Shown here: positions 1 to 10,842 of the stretch, piece by piece
How positions within the stretch are numbered: the first letter of the stretch is position 1
Layout of the letters: each line of letters begins with the position of its first letter
Translations under genes and position numbers: made by a program
NCBI RefSeq assembly: GCF_001640805.2
Contig: NC_066855.1
Location: 15,160,236-15,224,235 of the forward strand
Length of the DNA stretch: 64,000 nt
Direction: 5' to 3'
Origin: Lates calcarifer
Taxonomy: Eukaryota > Chordata > Actinopteri > Centropomidae
Notes under the pieces: generated by a model
What the model was told of the DNA's origin: nothing
Seen by the model: the letters and a program-made list of their open reading frames with translations, nothing else
The model's database searches: none

Positions 1-684
1 ATTGATGCTCAATTAATAATGATTCCTTGTCCAAATCATACACACTTCCTCTTGGATTCATGGTTTATATTACCTAAATTTCAGAAATGTGATAAATAAT
101 TACAGTTTTTAAAGTTGGCCCCAGTCAAGCACTTTCAATAACCACAAATTAAGCAACGCTTGCAGTGTTACAACTTTACAGTGCATTAAGAAATAACAAA
201 TCTGTAAGCATGGAATCCCACTTCACACTTGAATATACCCGTCATGTTGGGACTGACCAGATGCAGGCCTGTCAACCGAACCAGGCCCTAACTGCTAGTT
301 AAAGAAACCAGGCTCTGACTTATATAAGCGGCCCAGACCAGGAGTAAAGTTCTCCCTCCCACTGTATCCCACTGTGCAGGATAAAAGTCCTCTCAACATG
401 TTTCTGTCTCAACGCTGCCACGTCCCACATCCTTCCAATGACATTTACGAGCTGATTGATGGGACAATGGCCAGGCTGCCATTTGTGTTCATATGTGACC
501 AAAGCCAGACAAAATATATGAAAAATACGCAGGGGGAAAACACAGGTTGACAAGTCTGAAAAAAATCTTTGCTCCTTGGTCTAATAGAAGGAGGAAGAAC
601 TGCAACATGATCTGGCAGCATAACAAGGATTTCTTTATGCTGTTACCCAAAATATTTTGAAAAAACATATTTGTCCTGAATATC

Positions 685-715
<31 letters not shown>

Positions 716-720
716 ACACA
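685..720. repeat. (CA)n microsatellite
   Basis: About 36 bases of CA repeat, interrupted once by TA at about 711. Confidence 0.95.
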
Positions 721-1719
721 GCTCATGCTAAAAAGAGTTGCACAAAAGCACATTTAGCAGGCTGCAAAAACACACACATTTTGGGTCCTTTCCAAGTCCA
801 GTACTCCTAATAAGCAGGCGTTTTTGCTGAACAGCTTCACTGTGCTTCTGTTTGTGAAGTGAGTGAGATGATGATAAGCATGGAGAGGATGTGGACGAGT
901 CATTACACTTGACATCACCACAGCAGGAGAGCAGGTGAGAGAGAGGGAGGCTTATTTGTTCTAGTTCATTATCTGATGTGAATGCGCTCACAGAGTGAAA
1001 TTCCTAATGACAGCCTGAGCCTCTGACCTCAAACAGATTTTTGTATGGAACAGCAACACAAAACAAAACAAACAATAATTAGTGCACGGTAAATTATCAG
1101 CGAAGATTCTGGCAGGCAGTAAATCCTCACGTGGCGCAGCACATATTCTGATGGAAAACAACACAAAGCCCTTACTGATACATCGTTGCAGGAGACTGCA
1201 GCAGGGAGGAGACACACTGTAACCTGTTTGCAATTATAGACAAATTGTTGTCCAATTAGTGGCACAGACCAGTATGCTTGGTCTTAAGGTATGTGGAGGT
1301 GCACCACAACAATTCCCTTTGCATTCCAATATGTATTTTCAGATTTCAACCAATCCCATGAAAAGACAAAAACCAACAATGAATTAATCTGAGTAACAAG
1401 TATAATCTGTGAATCCAGACCTGATGTATCTTACTCCTCTGTTCCACACAGCTCCATTGTTTCCCAAAAACTACTAAAAAAGTCCATCAGTGAGCTATAC
1501 TGTTGCACTGTGGGACATGTTTCTTCATTACACCAAAAACAAACATCATCCTGTTGAAATACTCACAAGAGCACCTAATGTGTTTTAATTCACAATTAAA
1601 AATAGTCCCAAACAACTCCTGTTTGAGTACCTTGGCTAAAATAGCAGTGACCTGCAATTTCAGAAAATAATTCACCTTTTTCAAAATTGAACTCTATATA
1701 TATCTTTGACCAATCTTTT

Positions 1720-1764
1720 ATATATCTATATCTATATCTATATCTATATCTATATCTATATCTA
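1720..1764. repeat. (ATATCT)n hexanucleotide tandem repeat
   Basis: About seven and a half nearly perfect copies of a six-base unit. Its regularity suggests a polymorphic, recently expanded tract. Confidence 0.95.
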
Positions 1765-3059
1765 ACCAGTGGGCTTGGGATGAGTGCTGCAGACAGGGAA
1801 GTTGTAAAGGATTGATAGATGGATTTTGACTGCTGGTTTTAAAGAATCTAGAATAACACCAGCCTTATCCTTTAATGCTGGATGAAATAGACGCCCCTCA
1901 TGGCCATTAGTGCAAAACTCCTGCATGATGCTGCTTCTGGCTAAGTAGTAGTACGGGTGGCAAAATGTGAGACCTTCAGCCTCGCTACATTTATATACAT
2001 GTTGACTTGATGCCAGAAAGAGGAGAGATGCGGGTAAGGCACCACTGCTAGTGGCCAACATAACATCTCATTAATGCTAACCAGGTCTGGGAATAGACGG
2101 CAAAAAGACCCAAAAAAAGCATCTGTAAGTAGGGGCGGGGCTGGGGGAGCTGACATCCTCAAATACAAATCAAAAAGCCGCAGGAAATGCGCGAGTCTGG
2201 TCGTCAACCACCACAAAATAGGGCCTCACTTGTGTATGACAGCTGCAAAATGACCACGCTCACTCAAAAACACCAGCAGTGGCTATGAAGTGCGGTGGTC
2301 AGCTGTGCGGGCCAGTACTGTATACTTTCTGTGTTAATGTATTCAATGTCTCGTTAAGCTCAAACATTGCTCACTTCAGTCACCGTGAGCGAGCAGCGCT
2401 GGCCACACAGAACATACTCTATCCCTGCCCTGGCTCACTCTTGTTTGCCAGGAAACCATTCCCTCTGAGCTGCTAGCAAATAGCCCTTGAGCGGTGGGGG
2501 AGCTAGTGATCAATGAGTTGTGGACAGGATGGCAGCAGACAGCTAGTTAGTTCAGCTGATAATTCCCTGACAGAGACCAGCAAAGACACATTCAGGCTGA
2601 TGAAGCCAAGATCCTCTGTGTATGTCTGAATCTCTCTCTGTGGTTGTTACGGGCTGGAGGAGTTACGGTTTAAACACACAGCCACTAAGCCACTGCTGTT
2701 GGTAATAAGCCCCCCTGCCTGCCTGTGTTTACGTGGGTTTCTCTGGGGTGTGTGCCCGCCAACTCATGTGAGTATGAGTTTGAGCCTTTGTGTTATTGTT
2801 AATCTTGGCAGGGCTTTACATTGTATTTTTAGCCATTTATACAAAATGTGTATGTGAATTTTTAAGCCACACTTCACCTCTGTAAGGCTTTAGTTTCAGT
2901 CAAAGATGTGTTACCTTAATTTTCGTTTTATATCAGTGACACAAAGCAATCAGAGCAGTAGTTCCCAAACTTATTGGCTTGTAGTTCCCTTAAAATGAAG
3001 CATATTCTACTTCTATGACCCCCAGTCATAGATTATTGACTAAACAGTTCAACCAAGTC

Positions 3060-3262
3060 TGAGTCATTTATCAAGCAAAAATTACAAAAACCTGAAGGTT
3101 CCAGCTCCTTAAATGTGTGAATGCGCTGTTTTTTCTTTGATTTAAATCACTATAAATTAAACATCATTGGATTTTGGACAGTTGATCGAACAAAAAAAGC
3201 AAGATATAGACATATCACCATGGGCTCAAATTGATATTTTGTCAACTATTTATCAGAAAAGG
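3060..3262 (+). repeat. Dispersed repeat B, copy 1
   Basis: It carries the ordered phrases gtcatttatcaagcaaaaat, ggttccagctccttaaatgt, gattttggacagttgatcga, and acatatcaccatgggctc. I recognise this order from a widespread teleost dispersed repeat, and the same order occurs at 41553 and, inverted, at 34905. There is no coding capacity. The class (DNA element or non-LTR fragment) is unknown to me. Confidence 0.6.
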
Positions 3263-3976
3263 AATAATATGTTTAAAGCACACTTAAAATCACTGTTATT
3301 TCACATTCACTATTTTACTACTCTCTTTATATCAAAATAAAACTAACATTATTGATTTATACAAGCTATAATTGACATTTAAGTGACATACTCAATCACA
3401 AAAACACCAGAGTAGAGTAGTCAGTAGATGTCTGTGACATTGGTATAGTTAATAAAAGTTTTATGTGAATGTTTGTGTGTGTATCTGACTGATAGCCAGT
3501 GACTTGGTGGCTTTTGCTTGCCATTACTGTGCAAACCTTCACAGGCATGTGTGTGTTCTGCAGAGTCATGTGAAAAAAAAGGACAGTGAAGAGAGTGTCA
3601 GTAACACCATGTGCTGTCCTCTCAACACATCTGCACTGAGTGAGTGTGACAAGGAAAGAAAGTGAGTGCTAATGTCTAACCCTGTGATGACTTTACTTTG
3701 CTTCAAAGGAAATTACTGGACACCTCTTAAAAACATAGGAAACTTCTATAGTCACCTGCAGAAACATTGGCAACATATAGTGAGGAAAGTCAAGTCTTTT
3801 TTAGTGAATACACAGCTCCTCTGTCAGAGGTGAGCTGCTTGAGGTAAATTGGAAGAATGCTTGACTGTTTCCACCATGTCTGAGGCAGACAGCTTTCACC
3901 TTGAGCGGTGCTTACCTGTCATACTTTTCCAAAAACAAATTCCACTGGACCCGGCCTTGTGGTCATTAAAGTCAAG

Positions 3977-4006
3977 TCTGTGTGTGTTTGTGTGAGTGTG
4001 TGTGCT
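3977..4006. repeat. Imperfect (GT)n tract
   Basis: Short GT-rich stretch with several interruptions (ttt, ag). Confidence 0.8.
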
Positions 4007-5811
4007 GAGTGGGCACATCAGTCATCACTAATTTTCCTGGATTAAAAAGACAGAACAGGTGCACTCTGTAGCCAGCTTCAGAGAAACAGAAAGCACTGCC
4101 AAAACATCTATCCAGGCGTTACTGATACACCTGAAGAAAGGTTTGAATCCTCACTGGTCTTTTAAGGAAATTTGAAGTTATCACAAACGCAAAGAACACG
4201 AGGTCAGGGAAGTCCACAGTGTGCGTACGTTATGTACACATGCATTACGCCACCAGTGGAGGTTGCTGATAGTTGATAGAAAAGTACACAAGTTGAGGGA
4301 ATAGATAATGGACTCTAGCTATATGTACTGAATTCCTTCCTATACAGTAGTTCACTGAGTGCACTGAGATGAAATGTCGTTTCCCATGAGCAAAAAAGCA
4401 GATTTTTTTTTTCCTACTCTCGTGCAGAGCCCCGGGGCTGTATTTACAGAAAGCTACACAAGCAGGTAAAAACAGGCAAACAGGTAAACGAAAAAGCATT
4501 TGTCTATGAATAAACAAATTAGAGAATTATTTGATTCAATGGTTGAAATCCACAAACATTACAGTCATTATAAACATCACTGTAAAATCACTGAGATTAT
4601 GATGCATCAACCTAAACCACTACAACAATATGTAACCAGTAAGTTAAAGACTCTCCCCTATTTTTGGATACATCAACTGGCTCAGTGTCACAAGAATATA
4701 AGTTGACAGCCTGTCTCAGCAGTCATGATATTAAAATACACTGAATAATATTAAGTCTGGAAAAAAAAAGGCTAGAGGTTCTGTGTAGAGAATTATTCAT
4801 GTCAAGACTTTAGACCTGGTTTGGATGGTGACTGAAACTAGATCAATGAGCACCAGTCACTGGATTGTGATGAGGAACAGGACAAATTGGAGGAGAGATT
4901 AGTCTTACTTGGCTTGCTGTGTGCCAGATTAATTCTGTGCATCTACAGTGCTGTCAAGATTAACTTTGCTTTGTTCTTATGCATGTCAAAAGACTGGATG
5001 GGTGAAATGTAATGCTCTGAAAAACATGTCTTGGGGATATTTTTTAGCCACTATCAAAACTATGACATCCAAGTTCATAGGGGTTATTCTGCCTCACTCA
5101 TTTTTTTTTTTTTAATTCACTTAATGTTGCATGGTATCAGCTTAAAGCTCATTATCAGCATTAGAGCATTCTTGAGTTCATTCCATTTAGATCTCAAATT
5201 GTAGGTTTGGAAACATGATCAGACAGGTTCTGATTATTTGAAAGACATAACTGAGGCAATATCACAGGCAAACAAAGCAGTTTGCAGAATCTGGCTAAAC
5301 TCTCACCGTGTGACCTCTTACAGTGTCCTTATAGCTGATGAAACATAATAAAAGTTTAAATAAACTGGAGATGAACAACAGCTTTGCATGTTATTGCATG
5401 CTTTCTAACTCAGATGGAAAAGAATTGTAAATGTGTTTTTTTTCCTTCAGCACCTGTAGAGGGAGGAGAACATCAAATCACAATGCAACAAGAAAATCTG
5501 ACACAGGAGGCTTTAGTTAGTATAACTTAGACACAACAAGGCAGATTTTCTCATTTTTAGTTCTTTGTTCAAACAGAAGGAGTTTTCAATAAGAGGTGCT
5601 CTGTTCCAGCAGAGACCACTAGCACACAGATTATACATCACTTTATTTTTCCAATTTCATTGCTGCTGCTGACATGACTGACTCTTTGGCTCTTACTTTA
5701 CTGCCTGTGTGCTACTACACATACCATATATACTGTACACATGGCAGCATACAACATGCACCCACTAAAAGATGTGCATGCTACACATATTGTACACACA
5801 TGGGTGTATGC

Positions 5812-5840
5812 GCGTGTGTGTGTGTGTGTGTGTGTGTGTG
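5812..5840. repeat. (GT)n microsatellite
   Basis: About 14 uninterrupted GT units, followed by a mixed GT/GA stretch. Chance open frames on the opposite strand arise from it. Confidence 0.95.
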
Positions 5841-8808
5841 AGTGTATGAATGTGCACTGTGGCAACTATGTCAGAAGCGGTCCTGTATAGCACCAGGTGA
5901 GATTTATGAAGTGTTAAGAATGCTTGCCTGTAGCCAAGTGATGGAAGACTGACCCCACCTCCTCGCCTGGCTGTGCCCCCACCTAACACCCCGCCTGGCT
6001 CCCAGTTAAAGACGCACACAGGCACCAGCAGACGTACATGCACAGGAACCAACAGCTGCACATACACACACAGACACACATACTGTACGTGCACATCAAC
6101 CCCTGAACCTTAAAGTGTGAGCCTAACGTCTGTACCACCCCCATCTCCGCTCTGAAAGACTCACTTCCTGGGGATAAATACACCTTCTAAAATATCCCCA
6201 GCTCCACTGCCTCCAACTATTTTCTTTCCCCATTGATGAAAGCTCTCCACCTTCTATGGAGAAATTGTATGTTCTGGCCTCCGTCTAACCTAAGAGCAGG
6301 AAGATAATGTCCAGCGGGGACCACTCTTTAGCTGCCTTTACAAGCATCATGAATCAGCAAGGCTTCTCTCTTTACTGGATGACACTGAGGATGCTCTCAT
6401 CCCTGACAGAAAGTGTCGAGTTGCATTTTCTCTGCTCAGTATTCTACAACTGAACAAGTAAACACATGGGTGCGTATATATTTGGACACAGTATTGCATC
6501 ATACCGACTTCCCCATATTCCTGGCTGTCTAAATTTTTACTGCACTTCTTCTGATGGATTAATCTGCAATTTGAGAGCAAAATGGACAAGTACATATTCT
6601 TGTCCCTTACTAAAAATGCTTGTTGCATGCATGTTTTATACTTCTTTTAGTCATCTGCCTCTAAAAGCTTCTTTTTTGTTTCAAATTTACAGTAGGCAGA
6701 TTGTACCCATACTTATCTTTTTTAGGAGTTTCAAAGATTCTTAATGTGTTAGGTTCATCCAGAAAAATACAGTTGCAAAATGCACTTACCAGATTTCTGA
6801 AGATGTGAAATATTACACCTTGGTTCAAATCAGTAATCCAAGCAAAGCATCTGTGGGCTTACAACAACATCATCATCATAATGGATAAAGATCACAAGTG
6901 AAAACTAATAATATGATCCTTCACTCAAAGCAGCCTTTACTCCAGTCAAACAAGGTCACTAACTTGTCTGGTTTCAAGGAGGTCAGAGGTCAGGGTTCAA
7001 CAGTCTGGATGGCCAGTTATTTGCAACAGCATCATAACCATTAACAATATAGCTAAATATTTACAATACAAACAGTAACATCTGTCCAACCTCTTCCACC
7101 ACTGCAGGATAGTTGGACGTAACCAAACGTGACATGCATATATTGCACGGATCACTATGGCAACACACAAGGAGTGGCTGCAGCTGAAAATGACACCTCA
7201 TTTGCTGTGTAAGGAACAGAGATATTGGTATGTAGATTGATAGCACAATACAATGATCACTTCCAGCGTGAGATACACTCAACGCTTCAGTGTGCTATCA
7301 TACAGGATTTACTTCATGTGGTCACAGCGGTATTTACATAAGCTCAGTTCAATATCACCTGTGTCCAGTTCCCAGATATAGCACTCTAGCCTGTGACCAA
7401 CACTAGTCCCCTTTGGTCTGCTATGAGCTCTCTACTATTAAAGCCTTTCTCACCAAACATCTGTCCAAACAACTCTGGGGTTTATTCCGTTTCACTCTGC
7501 CCGAGCTGCTATGCATCATCTGCCTCTGCTGCTTCCCTAATGCTGCAGGGACTTAGAGCAGGATTAAACCTCAATTATGCACTTCCCCATTCTCACCAGC
7601 TGTGCGTACAGAGGACAGGAGAGGAGACGAAAGGAAAGGAAAGATGAGAGAAGAGCAGAAGACTATAGGAGACAGTTCTAAAGTTGATTGTATAAGATGT
7701 TGTGGGCAGAGTCGTAGAAATAGAATCTAAATAAAAGTCTAATTCTTTCAATTAAAGATCAGCATATGGCATCTTTGTTCCAACAATCACATGGTTATTT
7801 CAATTTCCCATCATGCAGATTTCTGCCAAGAAAAACCTCTTAGTCAACTGCTTTTGTCATTAGTAACCATCAAAACCTCACAATACATATAGACGAACGA
7901 GAGAGGTCCATCATGGTCAGTATATACAGTTTAAACTTCTACTGGATCAAGCAAAAACTTTGGATTGATTTAATGTCTACTCTGTTACCTGGCTTATATT
8001 AAGAAAATGCGGAATATACTGTGTATTTGTATACTTTCCCTCTGGATCACATTAAGCAAAGTGTCTGAATGGTAAAAACTTCTATGCACTATACACACTC
8101 TGTTATTCATTTCTAATGTGCTGAGCCACTGAGATAAATAAGGTACGCACTCATTATTAGAGGTAAGGTAATTACAGTACAATAATTAGTCACTGTCTTC
8201 TTAATATTCCTGATGTGTTTCTTTGTGTAACATTAAGTGGCACAGCTACACAAGTCTTAACTGTGATACAGTGTCAAAGACTGGTAATGCAAGATTTCTT
8301 GTTTCCTTTTTACACAACCTGAAGCAGCTGCCATTAATATTAAGACTCAATTTAAAATAAAAGAGTAAACGTTGGACAGAATCCAAAATAAACCAGAACT
8401 GAACAAAGAATGTCAAAACGGCTGTGCTTGTATTATTTTTCATGTAAACCCACACACCTGCATTTTTTGCCTCCATCCTTCAGCGTATTTCTAGACTTTG
8501 TTCTCTGTTTTGCACTTCCTGGCTTCTGTACCCCAACTTTTTAAGCACACGATAGCATAGCTTCTTCAGTGGTATTGTATTTATTACAATGGAGTTATTG
8601 CTGCGGTACAAAAATGTCTGGAGCTCTAAAAGCCACAGTCCCATCTTTACTTAGACAATATACATATGTGTATTTTTAAAAAAACACATTTCATGGTGAG
8701 CTACAGCTGGAGAATCTGATTCTTCATGTGAGGACTCAAATGAAACAACAAACAGCAGATCAAACTCAAATCATGCTTTATGCTGTGTGGTCTTGATTTC
8801 TCACTGAG

Positions 8809-8867
8809 CTACGCTGGTGCCGTCGGAGCATCATGAGGAAATAGACATATATGGCACAAGTGTAAAG
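8809..8867 (+). other. Candidate 59-bp exon, plus strand
   Basis: A pyrimidine-rich stretch ending in cttgatttctcactgag precedes this block, and a strong donor (TAAAG followed by gtaagtgtc) follows it. One frame is open throughout and gives TLVPSEHHEEIDIYGTSVK, ending in phase 0. The other two frames contain stops. The acceptor uses GAG rather than CAG and no clear branch point is seen. The strand is opposite to the candidate at 9699-9776, so both are unlikely to belong to one gene. The product is not recognised. Confidence 0.25.
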
Positions 8868-9095
8868 GTAAGTGTCAGATCTGGGTGGGGGATACACACA
8901 CCCACACACATACATATATCACGACTCACAATAAGTAGGATATGTGAGACTCAGTGGATGTCATACATACACTCAGAGATTTTGATAGGAGCATTGTATG
9001 GGTGATGACACATTTGTGTTTTCACGTAATGGTCCACGGTACAAGGCTACATATGGAGCACTCATGTAAATAACAATATCCTAACTATGTGAGCA

Positions 9096-9192
9096 GTGTG
9101 TGTGTGCGTGTGTGTGTGTGTGTGTGTGCATATATATATACACATACGCACGCGCACGCCACACACAACACACACACACACACACACACACA
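9096..9192. repeat. Compound (TG)n-(TA)n-(CA)n microsatellite
   Basis: A TG tract (9096-9128) is followed by a short TA tract (9130-9140), CA/CG-rich linkers, then a CA tract (9168-9192). The outer tracts are reverse complements, so the region can fold into a long hairpin with the middle as loop. Confidence 0.93.
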
Positions 9193-9698
9193 GTTATAAA
9201 TTATATTGTGAGCAAAACAGTAATAACTCAAGGTGCAGTGATGCACTGTCAACATTTTTGTGAACTTGGCTCCTATAATTTCAGTTGTGGCAGTTGAACT
9301 GTTAACACTGTCTGAAGAGATTTAAGTGGGTAAATCAAATTGTAAAAGTTTCAAAACAGGATTTTGGAAAGTAAGGGGAACATGTTTGCTCCAATCCCCA
9401 CAGGAAATTACACCCCTGTAATACCTGTGGAAACTCATCAGTAGGAGTAGCATAAGCCTCCTGGTTATAGACTGTAATTGTCAGAGGAGGGGCAGCAGTG
9501 AGTACATGAGCGTACTGCATGTGACACATCACCATCCGCAATTAGCGAATGAAGACAGCAGAAGAGATAAGGATAATAAATCATTATACAAATAGCACAG
9601 ACCCCAAACCAGCTGCTCCCTTAGTCTGTGTTATGTACACACACATAATGAATATACATGTACTAAACACATGGGCAGACGGGCAGAATATAACTTAC

Positions 9699-9776
9699 CA
9701 GTCATACTGTATGTGTTTGTGGTGGTTAATGATTTCCCCAGGCCTCCTGCGTTGTGTGGTCTGCCTCGTCTCCGCC
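9699..9776 (-). other. Candidate 78-bp internal exon, minus strand
   Basis: Read on the minus strand, this block has all the parts of a good vertebrate internal exon. A CTAAC branch-point-like site lies about 24 bases before the acceptor, followed by a pyrimidine tract ending tttttatttcttccag. The block ends in CTG followed by the donor gtaagtta. An extended C/T-rich stretch reaches back to about 9860. The length is 78 bases, 26 codons, so inclusion or skipping would keep frame. Two of three frames are open. One gives a basic peptide containing QRRRPGEIINHHKHIQYD, the other RRRGRPHNAGGLGKSLTTT. The third has a stop. I do not recognise either peptide, and no neighbouring exon is visible. It could be a cassette exon of a large minus-strand gene, or a chance arrangement. 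Confidence 0.45.
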
Positions 9777-9825
9777 CTGGAAGAAATAAAAAGAGGATTG
9801 TTAGGGTGGGTGAGCAGCTGAGACA

Positions 9826-9860
9826 GGGGGTGGGGGGCAGAGGGAGGAGGGAAGGGAGGG
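9826..9860 (+). other. G-quadruplex-forming tract
   Basis: It has six runs of three or more G in 35 bases, with loops of one to four bases, which satisfies the usual G4 pattern. On the opposite strand it is the C-rich stretch that precedes the acceptor of the candidate exon at 9699-9776. Confidence 0.75.
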
Positions 9861-10393
9861 AAACAGCATATAGAAAACAAACAAGGCCATACAGTACAAA
9901 GGCCGGCAAGGACATCCACCGATCCTCTCCCTGAAATTCCCTCTGCCCTCATTCCTCGTACTTATTTTTCTTCTTCTCTGTTCCCTCCTTCTATTCTTCA
10001 TTCCTGTTCCTCTCCATCTTATTCTTCCCTTGCTTTGCTCTCCACCCCCTCCTCCTGTGAAAACTCAACTCTGGCCTCAGGAGCCTCAGCTCGTTTACCT
10101 CACAGACAGACATGAAAGCCAAACATTTATCTATGGGTCTGCGTCACAGTCCTGCTAAAATGGGAGCAGAAACACCCTCCTACAGCTAGCATTACAGGTT
10201 CTAATGTCAGCATTGGAGCTATAAACTTCAAGAGACTGGCATCAGACATACATTAGCATGCATGCTATAGACCTCTGAAGCCACTAGGGTCTGACTTTGA
10301 CGTTTACTAACCCATCAATGCAGATAAGGAAGCTAGTGCAGCACTCTTATGCTAAGCTAGCTGTACTACATTGCCAAATTTCAGTATAATTGA

Positions 10394-10842
10394 AGAAGCA
10401 GTTCAACATCTTGCTTTCTTTTCCAAAAGTAAGATGATAAGATCAATATCAATGTTGTGTCTATGCATTAAATACAGAGTTGCCTGTATTTAGCCTAGCT
10501 TAGCACAAAAAGTGGATATGGGGGAAACAGCTTGCCTGGCTCTTAATGTATATATGGCAGTTTGTGGTGTTACAGGGAGTCACTGTATGTGAGCAAATAC
10601 CTGAAGAGCAACAGTTTATCCAATCACCCAGAACTTTTTTCTGCCTTTTTCATAATACATTTGAGTGACAGGAACACTTCCGAAACTGCATGTATATCAT
10701 GTTAATTAGCAAGCTTCTTTTTCCAGTGGCTGCTGGCTGTAGCTTAATATTGAACTGACAGACAAGAGTGGTATAGATATTCTCATCTTACTCTCAGCAA
10801 GAAATGTATAAATATTTTTTGTGAAATGTCAAACAGTTCCTC
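10394..10842. mobile_element. Foldback (MITE-like) repeat, copy 1
   Basis: The two ends are imperfect inverted complements. The left arm has cttgctttcttttccaaaag and aagatgataagatcaatat. The right arm, reversed, reads catttcttgctgagagtaag and gatgagaatatctataccac. The internal motif tagcctagcttagca and the phrase gggggaaacagcttgcctgg are shared with the other copies in this window. The length of about 450 bases, lack of coding capacity and long inverted arms fit a non-autonomous DNA transposon. From memory this is a very common percomorph repeat, but I cannot give its database name. Target-site duplication is not clear. Confidence 0.7.

Larger units (their letters stand above)
1..3059. other. 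No gene recognised
   Basis: AT-rich single-copy DNA. Apart from the CA tract at 685 and the hexanucleotide repeat at 1720, I see nothing functional. The stretch around 2120-2480 is more GC-rich, with several CpG and short open frames, but it has no recognisable peptide or splice structure. Confidence 0.7.
3263..8808. other. No gene recognised
   Basis: AT-rich sequence with GT tracts near 3977 and 5812. Open frames are short and unconnected by plausible splice sites. A donor/acceptor pair at 3916-4036 on the minus strand encloses stops in all frames. Confidence 0.7.

Noticed and set aside
3916..4036. Minus-strand block with a good acceptor (ctttttaatccag) and donor (cag/gtaagc)
   Set aside because: All three frames contain early stops and a CA-rich tract runs through it, so there is no support for an exon beyond chance splice consensus.
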